A stretch of 64,000 nt of DNA, taken from NCBI GenBank assembly GCA_964304625.1, contig OZ199839.1, positions 6,572,001-6,636,000 on the forward strand, in the 5' to 3' direction. The notes beneath the pieces are model-generated. The model did no database searches and was not told the DNA's origin. It saw only the letters and a program-made list of their open reading frames with translations. This stretch comes from Kudoa neothunni (Eukaryota > Cnidaria). The number at the start of each line of letters is the position of its first letter. Within the stretch, counting starts at the first letter, position 1. Of the stretch, positions 38,208 to 49,860 are shown in pieces. Position numbers and translations under genes: made by a program.

Positions 38208-38636
38208 TTAATCGAATATTTGGTATAATATTTTTGCGAATAAAAATTTAATTATCAATTATAATATCAATATCAATATTATTCCGGTAATTATCGAGCA
38301 ATTACGATATATATTAAATGTTTTAATTAAAAAATAATAATCTTATTACTTATTTTTTAAATCTGATTTTAAATTATTTGAAATAATAATTGAAATCATG
38401 GAAATTTATGGAATAGAAAAATAGAAAAAATTTTTTTATATCTTTTTCATTTATAACCCTATCTATTTTAGCTAATGTGGTTATATATAATGTAATCATG
38501 TAGAAATTTATAACATTTGTTATCTGTAAGATTAACTATAATTTATTATCTACAAGTTATTAACGTGTTCCGAATAATCATATTATACATAGTATTAGTT
38601 TTAGTTGGCCGCCCGGTAATCTTTGAGTTTTATTCT

Positions 38637-39147
38637 ATGGCTAGGTACATGTTTTCTTCGATTGCGTTCCTTCTCTTTGTTGGTACCTCTAGATTATAAT
38701 TGAATATTTTTAATGAAAGTAGTCTCAGCTTCTACCGCTAGCACCTCTAATCTTACAAATGATCACCTCAACACCTACGAGAGAGTAAATGCTATGGTGG
38801 ATAATTTTAATGAAAGATCAAACGATGTTGACCATAAGAAGGGTATGTTGTGCAAACTATGTTCTGTAAGCTGGGATTCTGATTCTTTTAAATTATCTTT
38901 CAAATTATTTTAGAAAATCGATGAAATAATAAAATTTATTTCAATATTTGGTCTAAATGAAGAGAATGTTGAATCTGTTTGCAAAGTTGTACCATCACAC
39001 GAAGATAAAGTACATCTTCATTTGTTTTTAAATTTCACTGAATCCTTATAGTGCAAGTTGATTATTGAAACAGCTTATGAATTTTACAAGAAAGACGAGA
39101 AAGATGGCACAGTTAAAGAGGCGTGTCTTTATTTATGTGGAGAATAA
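38637..39147 (+). CDS. Short secreted saposin-B protein (SapB-3)
   Basis: Four exons: 38637-38682 (46 nt), 38729-38865 (137), 38914-39009 (96), 39052-39147 (96); 124 aa; introns 42-48 bp. Signal peptide MARYMFSSIAFLLFV; linker STASTSNLTNDHLNTYERVN, then DHKKGMLCKLCS (Cys1-2); KIDEIIKFISIFGLNEENVE with SVCKVV (Cys3); CKLIIETAYEFYKKDEK (Cys4); EACLYLCGE (Cys5-6). Exon sizes, phases and Cys positions coincide with SapB-2. The intron 2 donor directly follows the Cys2-Ser codon in all copies. Lipid or membrane interaction is expected for the fold; the biological role (defence, digestion or host interaction) cannot be read from sequence. Confidence 0.87.
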
Positions 39148-41699
39148 TTCTAATCTCGAACTGATTATTGAATTCCCATGGAATTAATTACTACTAGTCT
39201 AATTGATAAAATTCGTTATATTGTTATAGTACTTACGGAGCGGAGTTATCTGTGTTTTTTTGTAGCTCTTGAAGCTGGATATTCAAATAATATTATTTAT
39301 GATAAATATTTGACGACTGAACTTAGTTTATATATTCGTATTCAGAATGCAGCGCAATATAAATTGGCCAATATAATTTTTTTATAATATCATCTAATTA
39401 ATTTCTACTATTTCACCTGTGGTCCATGTATTGAGTTTTTAATTAGGCGAGATTTAAAAAGTTTTATTCAAAAAAATAAGATCCTCGGAAATTATAATAA
39501 TATTTCTTATATGACTAAATCATAAATTATGAATATTGTTAATTATTAGATATTTATTATTACTAAATGCGACGTATACTTAATTACAAAAATTTATACG
39601 GAAGTTCACCAAGGTAACAAACTTTTTTTCCATTATCTTTTAAACAACATTATAGATAAAAATACCTTTTGATAATTGGATTTTGATTAAAAATTGTATC
39701 AAACATAAAGAAAATTCAAGTATGTAAAATAAATGATACTTTAATTCAATTTTATTGACTTAATAATTAATCACTTTTGTGAAATTATCTAAAATTTAAC
39801 GTAGGGGAATTTTTTTGTGTTGTGCGCGTGCACGAATATACATTTTATTGGAAATTTTTATTTATGAATAATTGATTGCTTTATAATTTAAATCATATTA
39901 GCTTCTTATAATCCGAAGAAGAAACATTAGAATTTTCTTTGAAAACTATGTTTATGTTAAGAATTAAACTACGACGATGTGTCAATTTTGGCGATGTGAT
40001 AAGAGGGCTTGTAAAGACAAGCTTAAAAATACTCCCTTAGAGAGCATTTTGGGGGATGAAAAACAATATTAGCAATAGAAATATTTTAAGCGACGATAAA
40101 ATTAACATGGCCTTATTTTTTGAAAAAATCAAATCATTATCTGAATCCAAAATATTCCATGAATAAAAGTTTTCCATTGCAAATACTAAAATAAATATTC
40201 ACGATTTACACATTGTTTCCAACAAAATTTTTAATTTAGCGTCAAATTAAATGAAAAAATATTTCAACCAATACAGATATTGATCTCTATAAATCAGGAA
40301 TGAAAATCCATATGGCTCTAGTTCTCAATCTAGGCCTAAGATCAGTATTTTTACCACTAAAACTAACATAAATTATATGAATGTTTCGTTAGTTTGGATT
40401 GCAGATATTAAGTTTAATGCAATAAACAAACAATTTTACAGCTTTATATAAAATAGGAGGACATTGGTTGTTAAAGTGTTCCCATTAGGTTATATCTTGA
40501 TGGCAAACAAAACCAAAATTGATTATGAGAAAGTGCTTATATTCTAACTCAAAATATGAGTGTCAAGTTCTCTGATAACATCATTTTAGTTGTTTTAAAG
40601 TTTAGGAGGTTTTTAAACAAGTACCTATATTATCTAACATGTATTCTAATTTATTTCATTTGAGTCAATTCTTATAGACAAAGAGACAAAATTCGAATTT
40701 TAAATATATATATTTATAATATAACTAATAATCTATTACATCAATGTTTTTTACTCTTATCGTTTGCTCTAGTTGCGACGGTGGTCGAAGAAATTGAAAA
40801 ATTAAGAGCAAAGACTTCTACATATGAAGACGCTAAACCAAACCAATTCGTTAAACGTTTTAAAAAGAATTTTAATCCTTCGTACAAATTTCCCTTTAAA
40901 TATTAGATCGCACTTGGAATAATGAAATACAAGGTCGATATGGCCATTAATCCCGTGGAACCGTCCTACCTACATTTTCAAAATAGATTTATACAATATG
41001 ACTCTGGTTTAGAAATATTTGTTAAAAAGGTAAAAGCTTGATAGAACGAAATATTAACTATGTCTTTTATAACTCAAATGTAAATATAAAATCTAAATAT
41101 CAATGAAAAATGGAAAAAATAGAAAATATATATATGATAACAATTGTGGATATATTTCAAAATATTTTTGTAGACTCTAATACTAGTACGGGAATTTATA
41201 TTAATAAATATAATTGGATCATGTTACCTTTCCGATAAATATAAATAATGGTTTATTTTCTGTTTTGCGCACGTCTAATTCCCCCGATAAATCGTCAATT
41301 TAAGATGAAGATGTATATGATAAATTATACAAAATAAAATTATATAAATATCTATATTATGCTTAAAAAAATTTAATCGCTTTATTTAGTATGAATTTCA
41401 ACATTTTTTGTTTAAATCCAGTATATCTATTATGGTAAACGAAAAATTACGGAAGTATTTTAATTTATCCTATTTTAATATTAAAATTTAGATTAGAATG
41501 TTTTAAAATTAAATTATTTTATTTTTTATTGCATATAATTAAAATAATTATTTAACTTATTAACTTAAGAAAATTAATTTACTATAGAAATAAAATAATT
41601 TAAAATATTATTCTTGCATCTTATAGTTGCATTTAGGTAATCATATTATATGAATAGTATTAAATTCAACTAACAGCCAATAATCTTTAAACATTGTCT
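39148..41699. other. Intergenic between SapB-3 and SapB-4
   Basis: Mostly featureless AT-rich DNA. At about 40772-40905, after a possible acceptor TTGCTCTAG, an open stretch reads VVEEIEKLRAKTSTYEDAKP and ends in a stop. It could be a single exon of a lost or unrecognised gene, as no signal exon or cysteines accompany it. Confidence 0.35.
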
Positions 41700-42250
41700 A
41701 TGAGTTGCCATAAGTTTGTTTTGGGATTATTTCTCATCCTCATTGGTATTTTATTATAATACTAGAATAAATGTGATTACCTTATTGCAGCTTACGCCAT
41801 TAGCGTTCCCATTCGACCGAAAGAAATCACTGCTGCAGATGAAGAAAAGAAGGCCTTGAAAATCAATTCGGGTGACGGATTACATCAGGAGAATCCCAAT
41901 CAGGACATTTTATGTCATCTCTGTAGNNNNNNNNNNNNNNNNNNNNNNNNNNNNNNNNNNNNNNNNNNNNNNNNNNNNNNNNNNNNNNNNNNNNNNNNNN
42001 NNNNNNNNNNNNNNNNNNNNNNNNNNNNNNNNNNNNNNNNNNNNNNNNNNNNNNNNNNNNNNNNNNNNNNNNNNNNNNNNNNNNNNNNNNNNNNNNNNNN
42101 NNNNNNNNNNNNNNNNNNNNNNNNNNTATGTATCTTTACTGATTATTAAAATCGTATACAGATTTTACTGAATAATAGGTTAAATCCTCTTTGAATATTT
42201 TAGTGAGGATTCGCTCGATATTGCTAATTTTTTGGGATCTCACGTCCTTA
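41700..42250 (+). CDS. Short secreted saposin-B protein (SapB-4), interrupted by an assembly gap
   Basis: Exon 1 is 41700-41745, again exactly 46 nt, encoding MSCHKFVLGLFLILI. Exon 2 begins at 41791 after TTATTGCAG and reads AYAISVPIRPKEITAADEEK through NPNQDILCHLC, i.e. Cys1-2. It runs into 200 N at 41927-42126, where the donor, intron and exon 3 should lie. A stretch after the gap near 42203 (EDSLDIANFLGSH) might belong to exon 3, but Cys3 and exon 4 are not seen, so the right end given here is approximate. Whether the gene is whole depends on the missing sequence. Confidence 0.6.
41927..42126. other. Assembly gap (200 N)
   Basis: Exactly 200 N, a placeholder of unknown true length, inside SapB-4. 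Confidence 0.95.
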
Positions 42251-44973
42251 GATTGCTGTAAATCTTCTGTTCGTATAATTGTATTGAATCTTCAAGACGC
42301 CTTATATGAGGTAAACTTTTGATCCACTTCAAAAATAACAGTTTCTAATATCCAACCAACATGGGCTTACTTGCTCAGGAATTACCTTCATAAAACTTAA
42401 ATATTTCTTTTCAACTAAGTAATTTACATAAATGCATTTCAAAAATCGTCAATACAGTGTTTCTCGGTACATTTAATCAAGTCTTCACGAATTTTTGACT
42501 AGCTACTTTTTATTATGGATTTAAGTTGAGAAAAAATTTATTCAATTGAATTAAAAAAACGGCGAGTATAGTATAGATGTGGTAGCAATAAATTTTTTCA
42601 TTATATTGAATGAGCGTACCCATTATTTCATTTTTTATCCTACACCGACTATAATACTGTAAAACGCAAGTGACTCGCAACTTGATCGAGAAATACTGTA
42701 ATGTATGTTCCTTTTGAATTAATAATGTACATTAAATGCAATAGTTAATTAATTATATCCGAAAAAAACTAACACAAAGCGTCTTGTGTGAAGCTAGGAC
42801 CTCACGGAAACTAAAACAAAACAGTGTTTAATATAAGCGAAGTTAAATATTTGGTAGTATACCTGAAATGCTAATTAGTCTCACACGCATCTATGGTGTA
42901 AGGCCGTAAAATCTGAACAGATAAACAACAATTATCAACTGTCGTTCCATTATTATATTAAACACCTGGAAATTTTTTAGTAAATTTCACCTCAATGCAT
43001 TAAAACTTTCATAGTTAACAATATTTAATGTATACATTAACTTTTAACGATACAATTAACTCTGATAATATCAGCATTTAGAGATGGAACATTCTGCTTT
43101 GGTTAAATACCAATATAATTAAAAATTATTGAAGGGGTAAAATATGCTTAGATAATTTAAGAATTTGGAGAAATTCATTGGCGCGTCCTTAACGACTATC
43201 ACTGATAGACGCCTTTTTAATAATAAATCAAAAACATAAATGGAATGATTATTGATTAAAACGAGTATCTTAGTCCATAATTCTATAAAAAAATTTCAGT
43301 ATTATGCATTATGCAGCCAGGTAATTCATTAATAATCTCCAAATATATATTTATGATCGTGTTATACCCAATTACAAATAAAAAATAAGGAAAACCAATT
43401 TTTCTCCTAAAAAATAGAAGAACTGAATTTATATTATTTCTCAAGCGCATGCGCAAATAATTTTTGGGTATTAAATTCTAGCATTTTTTTGAATACTCTT
43501 AATTCTTTGGAATGAACATCTAAGCGGGTTTATATTTCATCCTACATAGAAATCCAACACCAATTAAACAATTATATTTTTATATAAATAGTAAAATATT
43601 AATTATAATGATATCCATTTAATAATTGATAGAGTGGATAACTCTTTAAAATTTAAATAGTTTCTAATTTTCAACTCAAAAGTCAAATTTTGAAATATCC
43701 CAGATCTTAATTAAGAGATATAAATTAGAAGCTCTCATAATCACGTATTTTGTATTTTCTTTCTGTTTAGAAATCTCGAATAGAATATATCCCGTGTTAT
43801 GTATATATTTTACGCATGCTCGGATTAAAATTGTTAGCATAGCAAAAGAAATATCGTTTATTTCTACGTAATTTCTTCAAGCGATAATTTATAGTTAAAT
43901 GAGCCAATCAAAGCTTATCCAGTAATCATGGGAAAAATATTTCCTCTTAATGTTATTTATAGAGTAATTAGAAATTAATACAAATAGAAGCCTAAATTAA
44001 TCTCTATTGATATAATAAATTAATTTAAATTATAAAAACGTCGTAATTAAATTGTTAAAAATAAATAAAGAATTTGCTTAATTTATTAAAAAAAAACTGA
44101 AAACAAGTAACTGATCAATAAACAAACAAAAACAGAGGTTAATGAAACGGCGAATTTTTACTCATAACCTACACATGCGCACGCAGCACGACATTTTGTA
44201 ATAGTTTCAACAACTCTTACTCACCCACTGTGTACAGGTATAATTTATTATAATAAACTATAATATTTACCATGTCAATAACAGCTTTATAACAATAATC
44301 TAATAATTAAAAGTCACTTTTTGTGGTATCGACTAGTTAAACGAGTTTTCACGAATTTATAATAATAAATTTATATACTTAAAAATACCTGTAAATAATC
44401 CATATAACAAAATTCGAGAGGGTGTTTCCTTAGTAATAAAATTTTATCTTAAATAATATAATAAATAATGCTTTAATGATCCCAATTCATACGAATTTAA
44501 AATTCTTTTGTAACATATATGTATTTATTTAATAACATTTATAGGTGTTTATAAAAAATCAAAATCCTGAATAAAAAATAGTCGTATATATATATATGCT
44601 GAATCTTCGTTTGAGGAATAATGGTCGGTCGAATGATTTCGTAGGAAATGTAACGTCGTTGTATTGATCGAATGAATAGATGGTGAATCGATATGAACAA
44701 TGACCATTTTTAACAATGAATAATAATAATAATAAGAAGAATAATTAATGTTTTTCATTCATTGCTGATATTCTAACACGAAGCCGTTAAAATAGAATGT
44801 TGATACTCACGTGATATGGTCGAGGTGAAGGTTACCCTATTCACACCTTGAGTGTTCGAACTAATTAATTGACAAACGCTTAATCTATTAAGATTAATAT
44901 TTATCGGAAAACTGCAAACATAACCAATTTTTTATATCTGTTAATCCTCGAGATTCACTAAGCTTAGATAACG
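42251..44973. other. Intergenic, nothing recognised
   Basis: AT-rich sequence. A GCGCATGCGC palindrome at about 43445-43454 is the only GC-rich island noted. Short frames here show no family features. Confidence 0.45.
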
Positions 44974-46472
44974 ATGAAAAGGGTGGCCGTCATAGGATCT
45001 GGCAGTTGGTATATTCAGTCATTATTGTGTTCTAATAATGAATACTGACTGCGTGTTTTGTTAATATTTGACTTGTGATTCAGGGGGACAGTGGCAGCCA
45101 TGTGTATTGCCCAAAATGTGCGAAAAATGAATGAATTTGACCCCAAAGTAAGGATATGGGTACACGAAGAAGATATCAATGGGAAGTCATTATCACAGAT
45201 TATAAACCAAGATCGAATCAATGTTAAATATCTTCCTGGTTATCAACTCCCCGAAAACATAGTATAATTCTGCATCGCTTATCACCAAAAACCAGTTCTA
45301 ATATTTTCACAAATATTATTTTTTATATTAATTTTTAATAATAAAAAATTGGTGATTCCGAATAGTTCAGCAGCCGAGTTAACAAACATTTTCATATATT
45401 TGCATATATATATATAGGAGGCTATCACCGATATTAAAGAGGCGTGAGAGATGCATCTCATTTGGCTTTCGTCGTGCCACATCAGGTTCGCACATTGTTT
45501 TGATATATATGTGACTTGATTGTTGATAGTTTATCGAAAAAATCACAGACAGCATTGTGGATTGTGTTCGAAAGGACGCAGTTGGAATCTCTCTTATTAA
45601 AGGGATAATTGAAGATGGTGACAACCTGATATTTATTAGTGATATGTTACAACAAAAACTGGGTTGTCGAATGAGTGTCTTATCGGGGGCCAATATAGCT
45701 TCTGAAATTGCCGCCAAAAACTTCAGTGAAACCACTATAGGCACCACTGATATGAGTGTTGGTTTGGAATGGAAAAAACTCATTGAGACCGATTATTTCA
45801 AGATAAATGTTGTCAATGGATGTCATTGTTTGGAACTGATTGGAGCATTGAAGGTATTCTTTGAGCTACTGTTTCAATCGGTTCACAATTTAAGTAGAAC
45901 TGTATTGCGTTATCGGCCGGATTTGTTGAAGGTTTAGAGTATGTAGATTGATCATCGACTTAACTGATTCATATTTTCAGACAAGGATTCAACACAAAAG
46001 CCGCTATCATGAGAATCGGCATAAATGAACTGATCGAATTCTGCAAATTGTACACAAAAGTGGACGATTATTCGATATTTTTTGAGTCTTTTGGTGTGGC
46101 CGATCTCATCGCCACATGTTGTGGAGGAAGAAATAGACTTGTTTCAAAAGCCTATATTGAATCTAAAAAGGTAGTCGCTTTTGAATAAATAGTGATTTTT
46201 TTGATTTAACTGTAAAAGAGTTTTGACGAGTTGGAGAGCGAATTGCTTAACGGCCAAAAATTACAGGGTCCTGACACTCTTCTTCATGCGGTTCATCTCA
46301 TACAGGCTAAACAGCTCGAAAAAAAGTATTTATTCTATTTACCTAAATTTTTGTGATTTTGACTATATTTTTATTTAGATTCCCATTGTTAATGTCTACT
46401 TATGATGTCATTTTTGGAAATGCACCGAGAAAATCATTTTTAAATCTACTCATTGAGAAAATGAGATGTTAG
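44974..46472 (+). CDS. GPD1: Cytosolic NAD-dependent glycerol-3-phosphate dehydrogenase
   Basis: Eight exons: 44974-45008, 45084-45261, 45418-45485, 45530-45853, 45898-45938, 45981-46170, 46219-46325, 46379-46472; introns 42-156 bp. The enzyme interconverts dihydroxyacetone phosphate and glycerol-3-phosphate with NAD(H). Order: nucleotide-binding start KRVAVIGSGSWG; INVKYLPGYQLPENI; DASHLAFVVPHQ; AVGISLIKGI with the catalytic Lys; SVLSGANIASEIAAKNFSET; ELIGALK with the second conserved Lys; NCIALSAGFVEGL; FNTKAAIMRIG; GVADLIATCCGGRNR; LLNGQKLQGPDT. Phases agree everywhere except exon 3, which is 68 nt where a multiple of three is needed. Against the family it lacks one base at GAGGCGTGAGAGATGC (about 45450), producing an in-frame stop. 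All other conserved positions are intact, so a base error is more likely than a pseudogene, but this is unproven. Confidence 0.85.
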
Positions 46473-46669
46473 TGTGTGCCTATCGAATTTCTGTTGATCT
46501 ATATGATTTATTTAATTTTTGTCCAATTTTACATTATCTATATATATATATTGAATATTGAATATTGTAATAAATTTATTTATAAATCTGTGGAATCATT
46601 TAACTAAAAAATTCAAACAACAGCTATGTTAATATTTTCTACTATAGATAAGTAGTTCGTGTAATATTT

Positions 46670-47702
46670 CTATTTTTTGGGGTTGTAATACACGAATATC
46701 AATTCGTTGCCCATATTAGATTCACTGACTACCAGGTTGAGCTCAGTTAAATTGTTTTTGGTGGTCTTTGTAAACTCAATCCCTTTTGGAAAGTTGTTGT
46801 GCCGATTATCATTGATATTCGTGGTGGTATGTTCATTAAGTTCTTCTCCTTCATCTATATATGAATTATTTTAAGCGACATATGCTTTTATAAACTCACC
46901 CGCTGCCGCTAAGTTAAATTCGTCGAAATAAGAGCTTTTTTCATGCTGAGTTTTAAGAATTTTATTAAATCTACATTCTTCATTTGTGTTTTCGCATAGG
47001 ATATCATTTATGTATTCTTTTAACTAAATTTTTTTGATTAAATATAAAGATGTGAGTAATCATCACCTGGGACAAACTATAACCATCGATGTCAATATGT
47101 GTAAGATGTATGCTTCGGTATATGTAATCTGAACACATCCCAACCGATAAACAAATATTCAAAATGTTATCATCATTTGTTTGTAACGAAAGTAGATTTT
47201 CCTATTTGATAAATAATTAATTAATTAACTGAAATAACAATTACATGAATAGTTTTGTTTTCTTGCTTTAATTTCTCTATATATAATGATGCGATAATAT
47301 GGGGTATGGTTTGATTGTAATCGGCATTGGTTGAAGTTGCTAAATACTTTAAACATGTCAAATGTTGCTTAAAGATCATCAAACAGCTACCAAGCATGGA
47401 AGACAATAAGGCTCGCTTAACGATTCCGCTAAATTAAAACTTAATTTAGCTATGGGTAAATTTTTTTAGAAAACCTTTATCATTAACACAAGCTGCATGT
47501 TCTCCACACAACTCGCGATTTAGATGAACACCTCTAGCACGGATATCCAGTAGTTTGTCGAAAAATTTAGGTGGAAAGTTCTAAATTAAGACTATAGCTA
47601 GAAATTAATTTTTTATACTTGCACTGGTTGATTGACCCTATTGGTTACTATTTTGACTAACTTGTAGAACAATCTATCAACAAAATCACGAGATAGCCGC
47701 AC
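46670..47702 (-). CDS. Unrecognised conserved-looking multi-exon gene
   Basis: At least six exons on the minus strand: 47702-47619, 47580-47475, 47428-47230, 47201-47067, 47023-46900, 46854-46670, with clean GT/AG introns of 28-46 bp. Pieces in order: VRLSRDFVDRLFYKLVKIV; NFPPKFFDKLLDIRARGVHL and ELCGEHAACVN; MLGSCLMIFKQHLTCLKYLA; ENLLSLQTNDDNILNICLSV; LKEYINDILCENTNEECRFN; and a polar C-terminal exon ending GNELIFVYYNPKK. The middle looks like an alpha-helical soluble domain. One frame mismatch (one base) exists between exons 2 and 3. A possible start exon, MARSKNPFEIHAE at 47802-47764, does not splice in frame, so the 5' end is open. The stop lies 198 bp beyond the end of the convergent dehydrogenase gene. 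Regular splicing and good coding quality argue for a real gene. Confidence 0.6.
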
Positions 47703-47802
47703 CTATTTGATGGTTTAAACTCCAACATATTAAAAAAATCAATATATGAAAATAAATACGTTATTCGGCATGAATTTCAAATGGATTTTTTGACCTTGCC
47801 AT

Positions 47803-48894
47803 TTATAAAAGTAATAATTATCATTTTTTAATGGATAGGATGGTTACTTTGAATACATATAAAAACAAACAGAATTAGAAAAATCATCACAAACTTTTTT
47901 GTATTTTCACTAATCAAAGCTATTCTTACTACAGCTTTACAATTCTGTAATAATAAAAAATATTGGTTTAGATTACATTTATGTGATAAAATCATGATAA
48001 CAAATATTTGATATTTTACAAAACTATATCTAACAATGATTAGACTTTTCTGATAGTTTATCAATTTATTTAGTTATTGATACAAATAAAAAAGTTAATT
48101 TTTTTCCAAATGAAAAAGTTCCTTATAAAAATGAAATGTTTCTGATCAATATTTAAATATTTTTTATCATTTATATTGAGTGCCGTCTAACTACTATTGT
48201 AAAAAAATATTAATTTAATTAATATGCCATCTTAATTACGAAAACTTTTTAGGTAAAAATATTAGAATTTACTAAATAATAATAATTAAATACTTGTTTA
48301 GAAATAAATAATGTAGTAACTAATGGTTGTAGGCTTATATGAAATTTTTATGTTTAGCTGGCAGTTTTAAGCTACTTAAGTTTATCTGTTCATATAAAAT
48401 GATTAATAATTTCCGAAATGTTCTGATTAGGTATTTCAAAACACGAAATATAGAAATAATTAATACTAATAACATTAGATATGATTTAAACTACTTGTTG
48501 TCAAAAATTATCATTTTAATCCTTTGTTGCTATAGAGATGTATGATTAGTATAGGTAATCTTGATGTATATTCGAAAAAATTCGCATTAAGCCAAAATAT
48601 AGTTAAAATAATTTAACAGTAAATAATCTATAAAAAAAATTTTTTAAATTACGAACCGAAATTTCTGGTGATTTTTTAAATATTAAATTAAAATAAATAT
48701 ATACGAAAGATTAAATAATTTTTAATGCGATTTATTATAGAAAGAATATTTCTTCTTTTATTATTTAATAATTTTAAAAAAAATAAATTAAATATTAAAA
48801 ATTGGGGTAATATTGAAGAAAAATGTAATACAGTAAGAAACCAATTTCACGTAATCACCTTGGATCAAAAAAAATGCGTCAAATCGGTCACTTC
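47803..48894. other. Intergenic, nothing recognised
   Basis: Very AT-rich; short open frames at 48339-48545 and 48725-48937 are low-complexity (Ile/Asn/Lys-rich) and lack family features. Confidence 0.45.
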
Positions 48895-49860
48895 CAGGGT
48901 GTCCAACGAGATTATCGGAAAAAAACCCAAGGTTTAACTCTAAAAAAACCAGAGATTCGGTGAAAAAATCTAAAGCCGCAAAAAGAAAACACGAGAGTAT
49001 TATTATAATAACAAAAATTTTTATTTTAAGCGCCTTTTCTAATTATTGTCGTCAAATGAATCGTCTTCATCATTTTCACAATCCTTAGTTAAGAAGTCTG
49101 AAATATTTTTAAACGTTCAAGGTATCGTTGGGTCCTAGAGCACCGATGCTCACATCATATATTAGTTTAATTGTTTGATGCGACGTCAAACACGTATTAT
49201 TATTTCTTCTGATCAACTGCTTTGCGAGAAATTCACATTTTATAGTTTCAACCTTTAATGAGTTAGTTTGTTTAGTTTTTACTGTGTTCGTTAATGAAAA
49301 AATTCGTTCACCATTTTAAATAGGTGGAATTGCTGTCCTTAGAATCTTGATCAAGCCAATCTTTGAAATCTACTTTTAACCAATCTTGATTGATGCTCAT
49401 ATTAGTCCAAGCTTTTTTTATTTCCGATCGAATTTTCATTCATAAATTAAAATAATATTCGTCATTAACTTCAAACTATGTATTTAAAAAACTAGAAAAT
49501 TTTAAGACCGCGTTGATATACCCAAATACAACCACAGAATATTAAGAACAATTGATCAAATAACAATTTTCCAAGATCCAAGGATTGGAAAACATCGCGT
49601 TGCCGACAATCGTGATACCTTTTCAAAATTTCGAGTAATTTTAATTCTCTCCATTACTAAAACAATAAATATAATTATTTTACCTAATTCTAAAACTCAT
49701 TATTTATTAATTGATCTCAAAGGATTCAATAAATTACAAGTTTTTTAAATAAAAAAACCCAAGATTTAGCTTAGAGTAAAATAAACTCCTAAGAACCCAA
49801 GTTTAGTAGAAAAAATCCCAAGATCTGATCTCGGGGAAAACCCAAGGTTTAAACGCCCTG
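48895..49860 (-). mobile_element. hAT-type element with transposase remnant
   Basis: Left end CAGGGTGTCCAACGAGATTA; right end (reverse complement) CAGGGCGTTTAAACCTTGGG. Subterminal ACCCAAG motifs recur near both ends. On the minus strand, about 49400-49190, translation gives VDFKDWLDQDSKDSNST and, close after, GERIFSLTNTVKTKQTNSLK then VETIKCEFLAKQL. This matches the hAT dimerisation block (AER.FS....I...RN.L..E.L...L). The rest of the catalytic domain is missing, so it is an internally deleted element. No 8-bp target duplication is visible. Confidence 0.55.

Noticed and set aside
39178-39387. 69-codon frame just after SapB-3
   Set aside because: No signal, cysteines or homologous frame next to the other SapB genes.
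44549-44758. 69-codon minus-strand frame rich in Tyr/Ser/His
   Set aside because: Low complexity, no splice partners, no signal peptide or family motif.
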